Shown: positions 39,684 to 50,358, counted from the stretch's first letter. The stretch is DNA of 64,000 bases from Candidatus Sabulitectum silens (GCA_001875255.1 MJAN01000002.1:310001-374000), one strand, 5' to 3'. The notes: a model not told the origin generated them from the letters alone. Translations and numbers: made by a program.

Positions 39684-40680
39684 GGCAGGCAAAAAGAACA
39701 AAGAGCCTCTCCCCCTACAGTAAGAGCACGGCAAAGGGAAAGCCCGTGCGGATGCACATGAACGAGAACCAGACGGGAAGCAGGGGAACCCTCACCCTTA
39801 CCCCCGGTGAAACCGCCCTCTACCCCGAAGAGGAACCCCTCACCAGAGAGCTGGAGGAAGCCTGGCAGCTCAGGGAGGGCAGCCTGATGCTCTTCAACGG
39901 AGCCAGCGAGGCCATCATGTGCGCAGCCTGGCCCTGGTGAACGAGAATGACAGTGTGGTAACCGTGAAGCCGGAGTTCACCCTTATACCCCACTACCTCA
40001 CACTGGCCGGGGCGAAGCTCATCCAGGTGCCCATGCAAAACAGAAACTTCCAGATGAATGAAATAGAAGAGAACGCTAAAAAGAGCCGAATGGTCTTCAT
40101 CTCCGTTCCCCACAACCCCACCGGCGCTACAATCAGCGGGAAAGAGATCAGCAGCTGGTGCGAAGCGTGCCCAAAAACCCTCTTCGTGATAGACGAAGCC
40201 TACGCCTCATACGCGGAATGCTCACTTGTTCAGCAAGCAGGAACAACGAACAACCTCTTGGTGATAAGGTCGTTCTCCAAGGACCATGCCATGGCAGGCC
40301 TCCGCCTGGGGGCGGCCATAGGCCCCAAAGCTGCCATACAGGCCATGGCGAAGGTCAGAACCCCCTACAGCATAAACGCCGCGGCCATAAAGGCGGGCAA
40401 AAGGCTCAAAACAAGGCCCCACATCGAGGAAACGAAGGAAGAATTAAAAAGGCTGGCCGCAGCAACCGAGCAGGCGGGCTTCGAAACCATCACAGGCGGA
40501 GGAAATTTCTTCCTGATAACGGGAGGAGATGCAAAAAGCTTCGCCGGGTTCTGCGAAAGGAACAATGTGCTCCTCAGAACACTGCCCGACGGAACCGTGC
40601 GGGTATCCCCGGCAACACAGAGGGGCAACGCCAGGTACCTGAAACTCCTGAAGGAATGGAGAGAAGAATGCAAAAGCTAG
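39680..40680 (+). CDS. hisC: Histidinol-phosphate aminotransferase
   Basis: PLP-dependent enzyme converting imidazole-acetol phosphate to histidinol phosphate, about 333 residues. VRMHMNENQTG, YPEEEPLTRELEEAW, NGASEAI, HNPTGATISGKE, VIDEAYASYAE, and the PLP lysine in SFSKDHAMAGLRLG. The frame moves near 39922 (one base gives NGASEAIMCALALVNENDSVV). Overlaps hisG by 4 bp and hisB by 13 bp. No separate histidinol phosphatase gene is in the window. Confidence 0.93.
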
Positions 40681-41219
40681 AGAGAACCACCGGGGAAACA
40701 TCAGTAACCATAAAAATGGCGGAAGAATCAAGAATTGAAACGGACTTCCCCCTCCTCACCCACATGCTGGAGGCGCTCTGCTGCCACGGGGGCTTCAGCA
40801 TTGAGATAAAAGCGAAGGGTGATGTGGAGGTAGACCCCCACCACCTTGTGGAAGACACCGGCTTCCTCCTGGGCAGGTTCATGAAGCCAGCAGGGCCGGT
40901 GCAGAGGGCGGGCTGCTTCACCTTCCCCATGGACGATGCCCTGGCCCAGGCGGCGGTGGACCTCTCCGGCAGACCCTACTGCCTGTGGAGCGTTAACCCG
41001 GTGGAAACCGCCATTGCAGGCACACACACAGGCCTCTTCAGGGAGTTCTTCCAGGGCTTCGCCAGGGGAGCCGGGGCAGCGGTGCACCTGGTGCTCATCC
41101 ACGGTACCGACCCGCACCACTCAATTGAAGCGGTGTTCAAGGCATTCGCCAGGGCGCTTTCGATGGCCCTCACCCCCACAGCAAACATCATGTCAACAAA
41201 GGGGGTAATAGAATGCTGA
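40668..41219 (+). CDS. hisB: Imidazoleglycerol-phosphate dehydratase
   Basis: 183 residues, frame intact, monofunctional (no fused phosphatase). ERTTGETSVTIKM start, first Mn-binding motif DPHHLVEDTGFLLG, second HGTDPHHSIEAVFKAFARAL. GGAGAG precedes the ATG at 40668, inside the hisC 3' end. Stop overlaps hisH by 7 bp. Confidence 0.95.
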   Translation: MQKLERTTGETSVTIKMAEESRIETDFPLLTHMLEALCCHGGFSIEIKAKGDVEVDPHHLVEDTGFLLGRFMKPAGPVQRAGCFTFPMDDALAQAAVDLSGRPYCLWSVNPVETAIAGTHTGLFREFFQGFARGAGAAVHLVLIHGTDPHHSIEAVFKAFARALSMALTPTANIMSTKGVIEC

Positions 41220-41773
41220 ACCTTATAACCGCCGCCGGGGGCAACCTGGGCAGCGTACGGGGCCTGCTGGAGAGAACCGGAACAAGCTTCAAAGAGGTAA
41301 GCACCCCGGACCAGATCGAAAGGGGCCGCCCCATACTCATCCCCGGGGTGGGCTCCTTCGGGGCGGTGATGCAAAGGCTCACCGAAGCCGGCCTGAAACA
41401 GATACTGAAAGATGAAGCCGAACAGAACACAAAGATCCTGGGCATCTGCAGCGGAATGCAGGTGCTCTTCAGCAGAAGCGAGGAATCAGAGGGAACCCGG
41501 GGGCTGGGAATAATCCCCGGCACAGTAAAGAGGTTCCGTGGAGGAACGGTGCCCAACATAGGCTGGTGCAGGCTGAAGGAAGGTAACAGCCATGTCTACT
41601 TTGTTAACTCCTACCACGCAGAAACGAAGTACGCGAAGGACACCGCACAGCACGAAACCGGCCCCTTCACAGCAATAGCGAAGAAGGGCTCCGTTACAGG
41701 CTTCCAGTTCCACCCGGAGAAGAGCCATAAAGCCGGGGAACAGCTCTTCAGGAGGTGGCGTGATGGCCTGTAA
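41213..41773 (+). CDS. hisH: Imidazole glycerol phosphate synthase, glutaminase subunit
   Basis: Class I glutamine amidotransferase, 186 residues, frame intact. The nucleophile Cys is in [11 protein letters not shown] and the His-Glu pair in [16 protein letters not shown] and YFVNSYH are the usual HisH features. It passes ammonia to HisF, whose gene overlaps its 3' end by 11 bp. Confidence 0.95.
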   Translation: MLNLITAAGGNLGSVRGLLERTGTSFKEVSTPDQIERGRPILIPGVGSFGAVMQRLTEAGLKQILKDEAEQNTKILGICSGMQVLFSRSEESEGTRGLGIIPGTVKRFRGGTVPNIGWCRLKEGNSHVYFVNSYHAETKYAKDTAQHETGPFTAIAKKGSVTGFQFHPEKSHKAGEQLFRRWRDGL

Positions 41774-42524
41774 AAGGATAATAGCCTGCCTGGACGTAAT
41801 GAACGGCAGAACGGTGAAGGGCACCAGGTTCACTAACCTGAAGGACCTGGGCGACCCCGCCGCAATGGCCCTCTACTACCAGGAACAGGGCGCCGACGAG
41901 ATAACCCTCCTAGACATCACCGCCTCCCCGGAGAACCGGGCCACCAGAACGGAATGGGTAAGGAACACCGCAAAAAAAGCTCTCCATACCCCTCACCGCA
42001 GGAGGCGGCGTAAAAACCCTGGAAGACGCGGCGGAGATACTCGACGCCGGCGCCGACAAGGTAACGGTGAACACACAGGCGGTGAAGAACCCCGGCCTGA
42101 TAACACAGATAGCGAACAGGTACGGCAGCCAGTGCTGCACCCTGGCCATAGACACCAGGGAAAACAGCAGCAAAGAAAACACGGTGCTCATCAACGGCGG
42201 CAGGACCGACACGAAGATAGAACTGATCAGCTGGATAAGAACGGCACAGAACGCCGGAGCGGGAGAGATACTCCTCACCAGCTGGAACCGCGACGGCACG
42301 AAGAAGGGCTTTCACATCGCCCCAACGAAAAGGGCTGCAGAAGCAACCACCCTGCCCCTGATCGCAAGCGGAGGTGCCGGGTGCCCGGGCACTTCACCGA
42401 GGTGTTCACAAAAACGAAGGCAACTGCAGCCCTGGCCGCGGGCATACTGCACCGGGGGGAATACACCATCAGACAGATAAAGGAAACCCTGAAACAGGAA
42501 GGAATAGAGGTAAGACCATGCTGA
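41763..42524 (+). CDS. hisF: Imidazole glycerol phosphate synthase, cyclase subunit
   Basis: TIM barrel of about 253 residues. Catalytic Asp in [10 protein letters not shown] and in CTLAIDTRE; phosphate loops [12 protein letters not shown] and IASGGAG. An extra A in a run of seven near 41978 shifts the frame and a missing base near 42380 restores it, so the middle third lies in another frame. GGAGGT is 6 bp before the ATG at 41763. Compared with typical HisF the second half is lysine-rich, like its neighbours. Confidence 0.92.
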   Translation: MACKRIIACLDVMNGRTVKGTRFTNLKDLGDPAAMALYYQEQGADEITLLDITASPENRATRTEWVRNTAKKALHTPHRRRRRKNPGRRGGDTRRRRRQGNGEHTGGEEPRPDNTDSEQVRQPVLHPGHRHQGKQQQRKHGAHQRRQDRHEDRTDQLDKNGTERRSGRDTPHQLEPRRHEEGLSHRPNEKGCRSNHPAPDRKRRCRVPGHFTEVFTKTKATAALAAGILHRGEYTIRQIKETLKQEGIEVRPC

Positions 42525-43731
42525 TACCCAGCATTGACCTGATGGAAGGCAGAGCGGTCCAGCTCAGGCGGGGAAGGGAAAGAATAATAACATCAGACAA
42601 AGACCCAGTAACCCTGGCTGAAGAGCTGAACACATACGGCACCCCGGCTGTGATAGACCTGGACGCCGCCATGGGAAGAGGGAACAACTTAGAACTCCAG
42701 AAGGAGATCTGCCGCAGAACAGGCGCAAGGGCCGGCGGCGGCATCAGAACCGAAGAAAGGGCAAGGGAGCTCCTCAGGGCCGGGGCGGAAAGAATAATCC
42801 TGGGCACAGCGCTCTGGGAAGACTTCACGAAGAACCTGCCGAAAGACAGGGTCCAGGCCGCCCTGGACACCAACGACAACAGGGTAATGACCCACGGCTG
42901 GAGAAAAGAACAGGAAGCCCCCTTCGAAGAGCAGTTAAAACGAATAGAGGAAAGGGCCGGCTCGGTGCTCTGCACCTTCATCGAGAACGAGGGCACCATG
43001 CAGGGCATAAGCAGACAGAGGGTGGAACAGCTCAGGGAAACAACCGACCTCCCCCTCACCGTAGCAGGTGGAATAAGCGGCACGAAGAACGCAACAGACA
43101 TACTGAGAACAGGCGTAGACCTCCAGGTGGGCATGGCCCTCTACACCCAGAACCTCGACCCGAATGAAGCCATAGCGAAACAGATACCAGAGAACTCCCT
43201 CACCCCCACCATAGTGCAGGATGAAACAGGCCAGGTGAGAATGCTCGCTTACAGCACCCGGGAATCCCTGAAACAGGCCCTCACAACACGAAAAGGCATC
43301 TACTACAGCCGCAGCCGGAAAGAGCTGTGGGAGAAGGGAAGCACCTCGGGTAACACCCAGCAGCTCATCTCCTGCAGGCTTGACTGCGACGCGACGCCAT
43401 CCTCTTCAAAGTGAAGCAGAAGGGAAAAACCTGCCACACCGGCAGCTACAGCTGCTTCGGGAAAGAGAGCTTCAAACCCGAGACACTACAGCAAATCATC
43501 AAAGCAAGAAGGAACCAGCCCCGCTCCTACACCGACACACTGCTCAAGAACGAAAACGAACTCAACGCAAAACTCATGGAAGAAGCGGAGGAGCTCACAC
43601 AAACCGCAACCAGGAACGAGACCATCTGGGAAGCCGCCGACCTCTTCTACTTCATGATGGTAACACTGGAATCGAAGGGCTGCACCTGGCAGGAGGTGCT
43701 CTACGAGCTTGAGGGGAGGCAGAAGCAATGA
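42518..43731 (+). CDS. hisA/hisIE: HisA-HisI-HisE fusion protein
   Basis: One open frame joins ProFAR isomerase to PR-AMP cyclohydrolase and PR-ATP pyrophosphatase, about 404 residues. HisA (1-220): [16 protein letters not shown] with Asp7, [36 protein letters not shown] and VAGGISG. HisI follows directly (about 225-310): [47 protein letters not shown], [24 protein letters not shown] with the zinc cysteines. HisE (about 325-404): [28 protein letters not shown]. Only one frame move, near 43392, lies inside HisI, not at the HisA-HisI junction, which reads through ([14 protein letters not shown]). The three domains catalyse consecutive steps 2-4. Confidence 0.88.
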
Positions 43732-44990
43732 TCACCATAGAACAGGCACAAAAGCAAATAAGGAACAGGAAGGATCCCGACCAGACTTTCCAGGGCAGAG
43801 TGGCCCACATCATTGAAACGGTTAGAACACAGGGAGACCAGGGAGTAAGGGCATCGCCCTTGCCTGAACGACCCGCCACCCATAGAGATCGAACTCGAAA
43901 CGAAACTAACAAAGGAACAAAGAAAAACCCTGGAAGAAGCCCACGCCAACATCAGAAGGTTCGCCGAGGAAACGGCAAAGGCAGCAAAGCCCATAACGGT
44001 AAACTACAAAAGCCACACAGCAGGCCTCAGATGGCAGCCGGTAACAACGGCTGGCTGCTATGTACCCGGGGGCAGGTTCCCCCTGGCCTCCTCTGCACTG
44101 ATGACCGTAGCCGCGGCAAAGGCAGCGGGGGTAAAACACATAGTGGTCTGCTCACCGGACTCAAGGCCTGAAGTAACCGCCGCCTGCAAGATCGCAGGAG
44201 CAACAAAACTTTTCAGAGCAGGCGGCGCCCAGGCCATAGCCGCCATGGCGTACGGCACCGAAACAATACCCAGGGCCGATGTGATAGCAGGCCCGGGCAA
44301 CGCCTGGGTAACCGAGGCAAAAAGGCAGGTAGCACACATAACAGGCATAGACATGCTTGCAGGCCCCAGCGAAATAGCCCTGATAGTTGATGGCACCACC
44401 AACACACAGAAAGCAATAACCGACCTCAAAGCCCAGGCCGAGCACGACCCCGACTCAACCTCCTGGTGCATATCAACAAGCAGAGCAAAGCTGGAGGAAA
44501 TAGAAGCAGAAGCAAAAAAGGGAGAAGAAGAAGAAGAAAGAAAAAAGAAGGCCAGTTCAGGTTCGTACTGGCGAACACACAGGAGCAGATAGCAGAATTC
44601 ACCAACGAACTGGCCCCGGAGCACCTCCAGCTCTCAACGAAGAACCCCGACAAAACAAAAGAAATGTTCACGAACTACGGAGCACTCTTCCTGGGCGAGA
44701 GCACCCCGGTCCCCTGGGAGACTACGCCGCCCGGCCCCAACCACACACTGCCCACCAGTGGAGCGGCACGGTACACAGGGGGCCTTACGCCGTTCACCTT
44801 CCTCAGGCCGCAGGCATGGGTAAGGAACCGGGGAACTGAACTCCCTGAACTGGCAGCAAAGCTGGCAAACATGGAGGGGCTCACCGAACACGAGGAGGCG
44901 TGCACAAGGAGAGCAAAGCTCCAGCAGGAAGAAAGAGAAATGTCAGAAACAAAGCACTTGCTTTCAGACACTGAACAAGCAAGGTTATGA
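43728..44990 (+). CDS. hisD: Histidinol dehydrogenase
   Basis: Zn enzyme oxidising histidinol to histidine with two NAD+, about 421 residues. The frame is broken several times: two losses near 43845-43870, one near 44545, and a loss/gain pair at 44712-44735. Corrected motifs: PVTTAGCYVPGGRFPLASSALMT, AGGAQAIAAMAYGTETIPRADVIAGPGNAWV, LAGPSEIALI, DLKAQAEHDPDS, NELAPEHLQL, GPNHTLPTSGAARYTGGL. A Lys/Glu-rich helix (about 258-275) and a C-terminal extension of about 20 residues past EGLTEHEEA stand out. Last gene of the operon; overlaps hisIE by 4 bp. Confidence 0.9.
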
Positions 44991-45017
44991 AACAGCAGTA
45001 CCTAAATGGAGGACACA

Positions 45018-45446
45018 ATGAAAACAGCCGCAGCCATGCTGTTCCTGATAATGGCCCTTTCCCACGGGGAAGACTTCAGCCGTCACTTCGTCTCGGCAAC
45101 GGTCATTCCCATAGATCCCGGCCTGCTCTACCCGGACATTACCTATGAGTACTCCCTCACCCAAAGCGACGCCATTGGTATTGCAAGCGGTGTGGGCATC
45201 ATCAACCGCATCACCTACACCAGGAAGATCGGTGTCCTCTGCCTCTCAGGCAGCCTGGGAGCCATAGTTCCAGACCATGACCTGCACAGGACCGTGGCCT
45301 TCACTGCCATCTCAGCTGAATACAGGCAGGACCTGGGAGAGAACCTCTACTCGAGAATAGTAGCCAGCGGCGTATTCTTCGAAGAAATGCCCTTCGACCT
45401 TCCTGTGATCCCAGTGATTCAGGTGGGTTTCGGGTGGGGGTTTTAG
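45018..45446 (+). CDS. Small outer-membrane barrel-like protein
   Basis: 142 residues, frame intact, with GGAGG 6 bp before the ATG. Signal peptide MKTAAAMLFLIMALSHG, then alternating polar/hydrophobic strands (ITYEYSLTQSDAIGIASGVGIIN, FTAISAEYRQDLGENLYSRIVAS) and a terminal Phe (QVGFGWGF), the signature of beta-barrel assembly signals. Function unknown. It lies 28 bp after hisD but is functionally unrelated, so it may have its own promoter. Confidence 0.6.
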   Translation: MKTAAAMLFLIMALSHGEDFSRHFVSATVIPIDPGLLYPDITYEYSLTQSDAIGIASGVGIINRITYTRKIGVLCLSGSLGAIVPDHDLHRTVAFTAISAEYRQDLGENLYSRIVASGVFFEEMPFDLPVIPVIQVGFGWGF

Positions 45447-45599
45447 GCGATAACCCATACTGGCAACGATCTAGCTCATACATTGCCGTTCCCTGCACGG
45501 GGTACTCATCTTATATTTTCGGGGAAGAATCAATTCCATCTGCCAGAAACCAGAGAACAACAGCAGCAGGCATAACAATGAAGAAGAAGGCGGAGTGAA

Positions 45600-46427
45600 A
45601 TGAGCGTTGCATTCCTTGTCACCATCCTGTTCCACACTGCAAATCCCGAGGGTCAAGTCGTCGGGCAGCATACGGGAAGCGGCACAATCGAGATCACCCC
45701 TGTATCCACCATCCAGGTGGATTTCACCGGCGGCATTCTGGGTCTGAGCTTCGACGACGACGGCTGGCCAAGGCTCATGGCCATAAGCGAAGTCGACCAG
45801 AAGCTCTACGGGCTTGAACCCATAACCGCCGACTCCGTGGATGAGCTAAGTCTCCACCCCGGTAATCAGAGCGCCTGGGGTGTGGCCTGGTATGCCGAAG
45901 ACCTCATCTTCACCAATGATACAGGAGACACCAGCCTGTTCGGCTACGATTCCCAGAACTGGTTCACCCAGCCCAACGCAGCAGAGACCAATGGCAGGGG
46001 AATGGACTGCAACGGCGACCTTTTCTGGCAGGCCGTAATTGACGGGACAATACACTGCGTAGTCTCCTGGGATCCGATGTCAGGCATCTGGACCTGGTCC
46101 GACATCTCAGCATATGTCACCGGTCAGCTCAGCGGCCTTGCCGCCTTTACCCTGGGCTCAACCGACTACCTGGCGGTCACAGCCTTCAACGACCCACAGA
46201 TCTGGGTCTTCACAACAAACGACAGGAAAATAGGCGAGTACATAGGTTCAGCCGCCCTCCCGGAAACCGCCGATATTTCCAACGGCCTTACCCACAGCAC
46301 CACATTCAACACCTTCTACTGGTCGTACACCAGCGGAGGCAGCACCTACATCTCCATGTTCGAGATGACCATTGACCCCACCCCACTGCAGAGGAACAGC
46401 TGGGGAGGGATCAAGGCGGGGTTCTGA
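45600..46427 (+). CDS. Secreted beta-propeller-like protein with WGGIKA C-terminal tail
   Basis: 275 residues, frame intact, GGAGTGAA before the ATG. A hydrophobic start (MSVAFLVTILFHTANPEG) and beta-rich repeats (GLSFDDDGWPRLMAISEVDQKLYGLEP, GVAWYAEDLIFTND, GLAAFTLGSTDYLAVTA) suggest an exported propeller. The tail TPLQRNSWGGIKAGF matches the end of the protein at 20260-20964. No enzymatic motif recognised. Confidence 0.68.
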   Translation: MSVAFLVTILFHTANPEGQVVGQHTGSGTIEITPVSTIQVDFTGGILGLSFDDDGWPRLMAISEVDQKLYGLEPITADSVDELSLHPGNQSAWGVAWYAEDLIFTNDTGDTSLFGYDSQNWFTQPNAAETNGRGMDCNGDLFWQAVIDGTIHCVVSWDPMSGIWTWSDISAYVTGQLSGLAAFTLGSTDYLAVTAFNDPQIWVFTTNDRKIGEYIGSAALPETADISNGLTHSTTFNTFYWSYTSGGSTYISMFEMTIDPTPLQRNSWGGIKAGF

Positions 46428-46464
46428 AAATGGTGCAGAAGCGGTAAAGCAGGGAAGGGGGGTA

Positions 46465-47412
46465 CTACTTCCCGAATCCATGTTCCATGTAGAACTCCAC
46501 GGTCTCGGCAAGGCCCTGGGAAAATGAAACCACTGGCTCATACCCAAGCAGCTCCTTGGCCCTTGATATGTCCGCCATGGAGTGCTTCACATCTCCAGAG
46601 CGGTCCGGGCCATACACCGGGGAAATATCGCTTCGCCCTGTCAAAGCTGCGATCTGCGAAGCAAGTGAATTCACAGTAACGGAACCGTTGCAGGCAACAT
46701 TGATTACATTGCCGGGAGCCAGGGGCGCATCAGCCGCAAGCAGGTTCCCATGCACCACATTGGCTATGTAGGTGAAGTCCCTGCTCTGCAGCCCATCACC
46801 GTTAATAACCGGGGCACGCCCCTCCATGAAGGCCTTAACGAACAGGGGAATAACCGCTGAGTAAGGGCTGTCGGGGTCCTGCCACGGTCCGAACACGTTG
46901 AAGTAGCGGAGAGCTACCGTCTCAAGCCCGTAGATGTTGTTAAACACCTGGAAATACTTCTCACCGGCAAGCTTGCTAACCGCGTAGGGAGACAAAGGCC
47001 TAACATGCAGATCTTCACTCTTAACCTGTTCAGGAGCATTACCGTAAATGGAAGATGACGAAGCAAAGGTAAGCCTCCGCACCCCCTGCTCCAGAGCAGC
47101 GAACAGCACATTCAGTGTACCGGAAACATTAACCTCATTGGAAGTAAGAGGGTCAGCAATTGACCGAGGAACCGAGGGCAGCGCCCCCTGGTGGTAAACT
47201 ACCTCAACACCCTTCATTGCTTCGTTCACAATGTGATAGCTGCGGAGATCTCCCTCAACAACCTCAATATCAGAGCGGATGTCAGCAATGTTGGAACGAT
47301 ACCCGGTAGAGAAGTTATCAAGGATTCGAACAGCCTTGCCTCTCTTCAGCAATTCTCTTGCAATGTTGCTGCCGATGAAGCCAGCGCCGCCGGTGACTAA
47401 GTGAATTGGCAT
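46465..47412 (-). CDS. NAD-dependent nucleotide-sugar epimerase (WbpP/GalE-like)
   Basis: Extended SDR enzyme of 315 residues, frame intact. Rossmann motif VTGGAGFIGSNI; catalytic Ser in FASSSSIYG; YAVSK Tyr/Lys pair; RYFNVFGPWQDPDSPYSAVIP substrate region. The RSIADP...N segment and SSSSIYG resemble UDP-GlcNAc/GlcNAcA C4-epimerases more than UDP-galactose epimerases. Likely supplies a hexosamine-type sugar for the glycan locus. Divergent from rmlA. Confidence 0.85.
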   Translation of the reverse strand: MPIHLVTGGAGFIGSNIARELLKRGKAVRILDNFSTGYRSNIADIRSDIEVVEGDLRSYHIVNEAMKGVEVVYHQGALPSVPRSIADPLTSNEVNVSGTLNVLFAALEQGVRRLTFASSSSIYGNAPEQVKSEDLHVRPLSPYAVSKLAGEKYFQVFNNIYGLETVALRYFNVFGPWQDPDSPYSAVIPLFVKAFMEGRAPVINGDGLQSRDFTYIANVVHGNLLAADAPLAPGNVINVACNGSVTVNSLASQIAALTGRSDISPVYGPDRSGDVKHSMADISRAKELLGYEPVVSFSQGLAETVEFYMEHGFGK

Positions 47413-47450
47413 TGGTTAGCCTTTCAAAACAAGAGGAAATGAATACGGCT

Positions 47451-47555
47451 TTGAGCAATCTCAATAACATCTACTATAACCCCTTGTCTGAATCAATAGT
47501 AACACCTAAGCCATACTCCAACACCTTTTCAATACCACCAATGGTGCGTATTGTT
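47451..47555 (+). promoter_or_regulatory. Promoter elements upstream of rmlA
   Basis: TTGAGC (47451-47456) and TATAAC (47475-47480) with an 18-bp spacer form one candidate. A separate TATTGTT (47549-47555) lies 26 nt before the rmlA ATG, the same element and spacing as upstream of trmO and the gene at 26247. Confidence 0.4.
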
Positions 47556-47581
47556 GAAGCTGATAATCAATGAAGGGAATT

Positions 47582-48463
47582 ATGAAAGGCATCATTCTAG
47601 CAGGTGGCAGCGGGACCAGACTTCATCCGATAACACAAGCAATCAGCAAACAACTGATACCTGTTTATGACAAACCCATGGTTTATTATCCCCTCAGCAT
47701 TCTTATGCTTGCAGGAATCAGGGAAATACTGGTTATCTCCACTCCACACGATCTCCCTCTGTTCAAGTCCCTTCTTGGAACGGGAGAGCAATGGGGTATC
47801 GAACTCTTTTACGCTGAACAGCCAAGTCCCGACGGTCTGGCCCAAGCTTTTCTCATCGGAGAAGAGTTCTTGAATGATCAGCCTGCCTGCCTGGTGTTGG
47901 GAGATAACATTTTCTACGGACAGGGTCTGCCTCAGATTCTTAAGAGTGCAAGGGAACAAGCATCAGACAATGGTGCTGTTGTTTTCGGATACAGGGTATC
48001 AGATCCTGAAAGATATGGTGTAGTTGAATTTGACGACAACCTCCAGGTAATAAGTATCGAGGAAAAGCCGAATGCACCCAAGAGCAATTATGCGGTTACC
48101 GGCCTTTACTTCTATGACAATAAGGTTTGTGATTATGCCAAGCAAGTTCAACCCTCTGAAAGAGGCGAACTTGAAATAACTTCACTGAACAACATCTACC
48201 TCGATAACAATGCTCTCTCTTGTCGTCTGCTTGGGCGAGGAATGGCGTGGCTGGATACTGGCACACCTGAAAGTCTCACTGAAGCCAGCTCTTACTTCCA
48301 GGCAATTGAAAAACGCCAGGGATTGAAGGTTTCCTGCCCCGAGGAAATTGCAGTTCACATGGGATTCAAGGTAAAAACAGAACTCCTTGAAAGCATCAAA
48401 GGCCGTAAGGGCTCATATTTTGATTATGTTCGTAAAAGAGTTGCGGAAATCAAATCCCATTAG
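47582..48463 (+). CDS. rmlA: Glucose-1-phosphate thymidylyltransferase
   Basis: Makes dTDP-glucose from glucose 1-phosphate and dTTP, 293 residues, frame intact. [39 protein letters not shown] is the nucleotide-binding start; [27 protein letters not shown] and [14 protein letters not shown] follow. The ATG at 47582 is preferred over 47570 by homology. The 4,6-dehydratase (rmlB) that normally follows is not in the window. Leads the aminosugar cluster. Confidence 0.93.
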   Translation: MKGIILAGGSGTRLHPITQAISKQLIPVYDKPMVYYPLSILMLAGIREILVISTPHDLPLFKSLLGTGEQWGIELFYAEQPSPDGLAQAFLIGEEFLNDQPACLVLGDNIFYGQGLPQILKSAREQASDNGAVVFGYRVSDPERYGVVEFDDNLQVISIEEKPNAPKSNYAVTGLYFYDNKVCDYAKQVQPSERGELEITSLNNIYLDNNALSCRLLGRGMAWLDTGTPESLTEASSYFQAIEKRQGLKVSCPEEIAVHMGFKVKTELLESIKGRKGSYFDYVRKRVAEIKSH

Positions 48464-48472
48464 AGGAGACAA

Positions 48473-49689
48473 TTGAAAAAGCCAGCTATCCTTGGTGGTG
48501 AACCTGCTTTCAAAGAGCCGCTTCATGTCGGCAGGCCGAATCTCCCGGATCTTGCCACCTTTAACAAACTGGTTGATGAGATGTTTCAGCGGCGCTGGTT
48601 TACCAATTTCGGACCTTTGGCAAAGCAATTGCAGTTGGAGCTTCAGAATCTATTACAGGTGAAACACTGCATTCCTCTCTGTAACGGCACAGTTGCTTTG
48701 GAACTTGCCTGCAGGGCAATTGGCTTAACGGGTGAGGTCATTGTTCCATCTTATACTTTCATTGCCACTGCTCATGCCCTCAAATGGCAAGAAATCACAC
48801 CAGTGTTTTGTGATATGCTGGAAAGCGACTTCACTATTGACCCAGATAAGATTGAAGAACTTATTACTGAAAAGACAACAGGAATCATCGGAGTTCACGT
48901 TTACGGCAATCCGTGCAATTATAAGGCAATTAGCAATATTGCGAAGAAATACAATCTTAAAGTTATCTATGATGCCGCACACGCATTTACGAACAAAGTA
49001 AAGGGTATTCCTATATGTCAGCTTGGCGATATCTCCGTACTCAGCTTTCATGCTACCAAATTCTTCAGCACATTTGAGGGAGGCGCAGTAGCCACCGACA
49101 ATGATGATTTAGCGGAAAAGATACAGCTAATGATGAACTTTGGTTTTGCCGGCAAGGAAAAGGACAAGGTTGACTTCATCGGTACTAATGGCAAGATGAC
49201 AGAGATATGTTCTGCCATGGGCCTTGCAATGCTTGATAAAGTCGAAGCCATTAGAGAAGTTAACGAAAGAATTTTGGCTCCTATCGAAAGCATCTTTCTG
49301 GTATAGACGGTATTACACTCCGTTATCCTTCAAGAGACCTTACTGAGCAGAACTGGCAGTATATTATTATCACTATTGATGAAAATATATTTGGGCTTTC
49401 CAGGGATGACTTGATTGACGTTCTTAATGCTGAAAACGTGCTTGCCAGAAGGTATTTCTACCCAGGCTGTCACAAAATGCAGCCTTACTTCAATTCCTTC
49501 CCTAACAAAGGGAGAGTGCTAGCTCTCACTGATCAAATATCAGAAACGGTGATTTCTCTTCCAACGGGAGAATCGGTAAACGATAAAAGCATTCGCATCA
49601 TTTCTGAAGTTATCAAGGTTGCCAGTGCACAAGCTGATTCCATAAAAAAGCAATTAGCGAAAACGAAGGAGGTTTCCTTAACACAATGA
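48473..49689 (+). CDS. DegT/DnrJ/EryC1/StrS-family C4 sugar aminotransferase (VioA-like)
   Basis: PLP enzyme of about 405 residues, probably converting dTDP-4-keto-6-deoxyglucose to the 4-amino sugar. GRPNLPDLATF, WFTNFGPLAKQLQ, CNGTVALELACRA, PSYTFIATAHALKW, HVYGNPCNYKAI, YDAAHAF and the PLP lysine in LSFHATKFFSTFEGGA resemble VioA-type enzymes (the HVYGNPC and FHATK-FxTFEGG segments). TTG start at 48473 with GAGGAG upstream. The frame moves near 49285; one base gives HLSGIDGITLRYPSRDLTEQNWQYIII. The position after rmlA supports a dTDP-sugar substrate. Confidence 0.88.
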
Positions 49690-49785
49690 GTTTCACTGTA
49701 GTTATCTACCTTTGTTGCTATGTACTTAGGAGCATTTGTTTGCCACATACTCATGCTCTAGCAATCTGAAGGGAATGTCCAGCAA

Positions 49786-50358
49786 GTGTATACATCTTTC
49801 TATTCTCCAAGTGAAATGAGAGACTTGGGTTTTAAGCACTTTGGTGCAAATGTAAAGGTAAGCCGCAAATCCTCTTTTTATAATCCCAAGAATATTACAC
49901 TTGGCAATAATGCCAGAATTGACGACTTCACTGTGCTTTCTTGCGGAGATACCGGCACCATATACATAGGTGATTATGTGCACATTTCTACACATTGCCT
50001 CGTGATTGCCGCAATGGAAGTCAGATTTGAGGACTTTTCGGGCATTTCCTCAGGATGCAAAATTTTTGGATGCAGTGATGATTACAGTGGTGAGTTTCTA
50101 ACGAACCCATCAGTACCTCTTAAGTTTCGCAAATGTAATGCTGGACCGGTTATCCTGAAGAAGCATGCCGTTGTTGGTGCTGGAACCACTATTCTTTATG
50201 ATGTTACTATCGGAGAATGCAGTGCTGTAGGTGCCATGTCACTTGTAGTGCGCGGTGTTCCTTCAGGTGAAATACACGCAGGTGTACCAGCAAGATTTGT
50301 TAAAATGCGAAGCAAGAAGGCTCTTGATCTAGAAACTGAGTTCAGATCAGAGCAGTGA
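49786..50358 (+). CDS. Left-handed beta-helix (hexapeptide) acyltransferase
   Basis: About 190 residues, WbbJ/maltose-acetyltransferase type. Hexapeptide turns run through ITLGNNARIDDFTVLSCGDTGTIYIGDYVHISTHCLVIAAMEVRFEDFSGISSGCKIFG and VVGAGTTILYDVTIGECSAVGAMSLVVRGVPSGEIHAGVPARFVK. The probable catalytic His lies in the ISTHC segment. GTG start at 49786 is tentative. Between the C4 aminotransferase and KAS III genes; it likely N-acylates the amino sugar, with a donor made by the next two enzymes (inference). Confidence 0.82.
   Translation: MYTSFYSPSEMRDLGFKHFGANVKVSRKSSFYNPKNITLGNNARIDDFTVLSCGDTGTIYIGDYVHISTHCLVIAAMEVRFEDFSGISSGCKIFGCSDDYSGEFLTNPSVPLKFRKCNAGPVILKKHAVVGAGTTILYDVTIGECSAVGAMSLVVRGVPSGEIHAGVPARFVKMRSKKALDLETEFRSEQ

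Noticed and set aside
46452..46473. GGGAAG/CTTCCC hairpin as a terminator for the gene ending at 46427
   Set aside because: Only a 6-bp stem, no T-run on the plus strand, and it extends into the convergent epimerase coding region.
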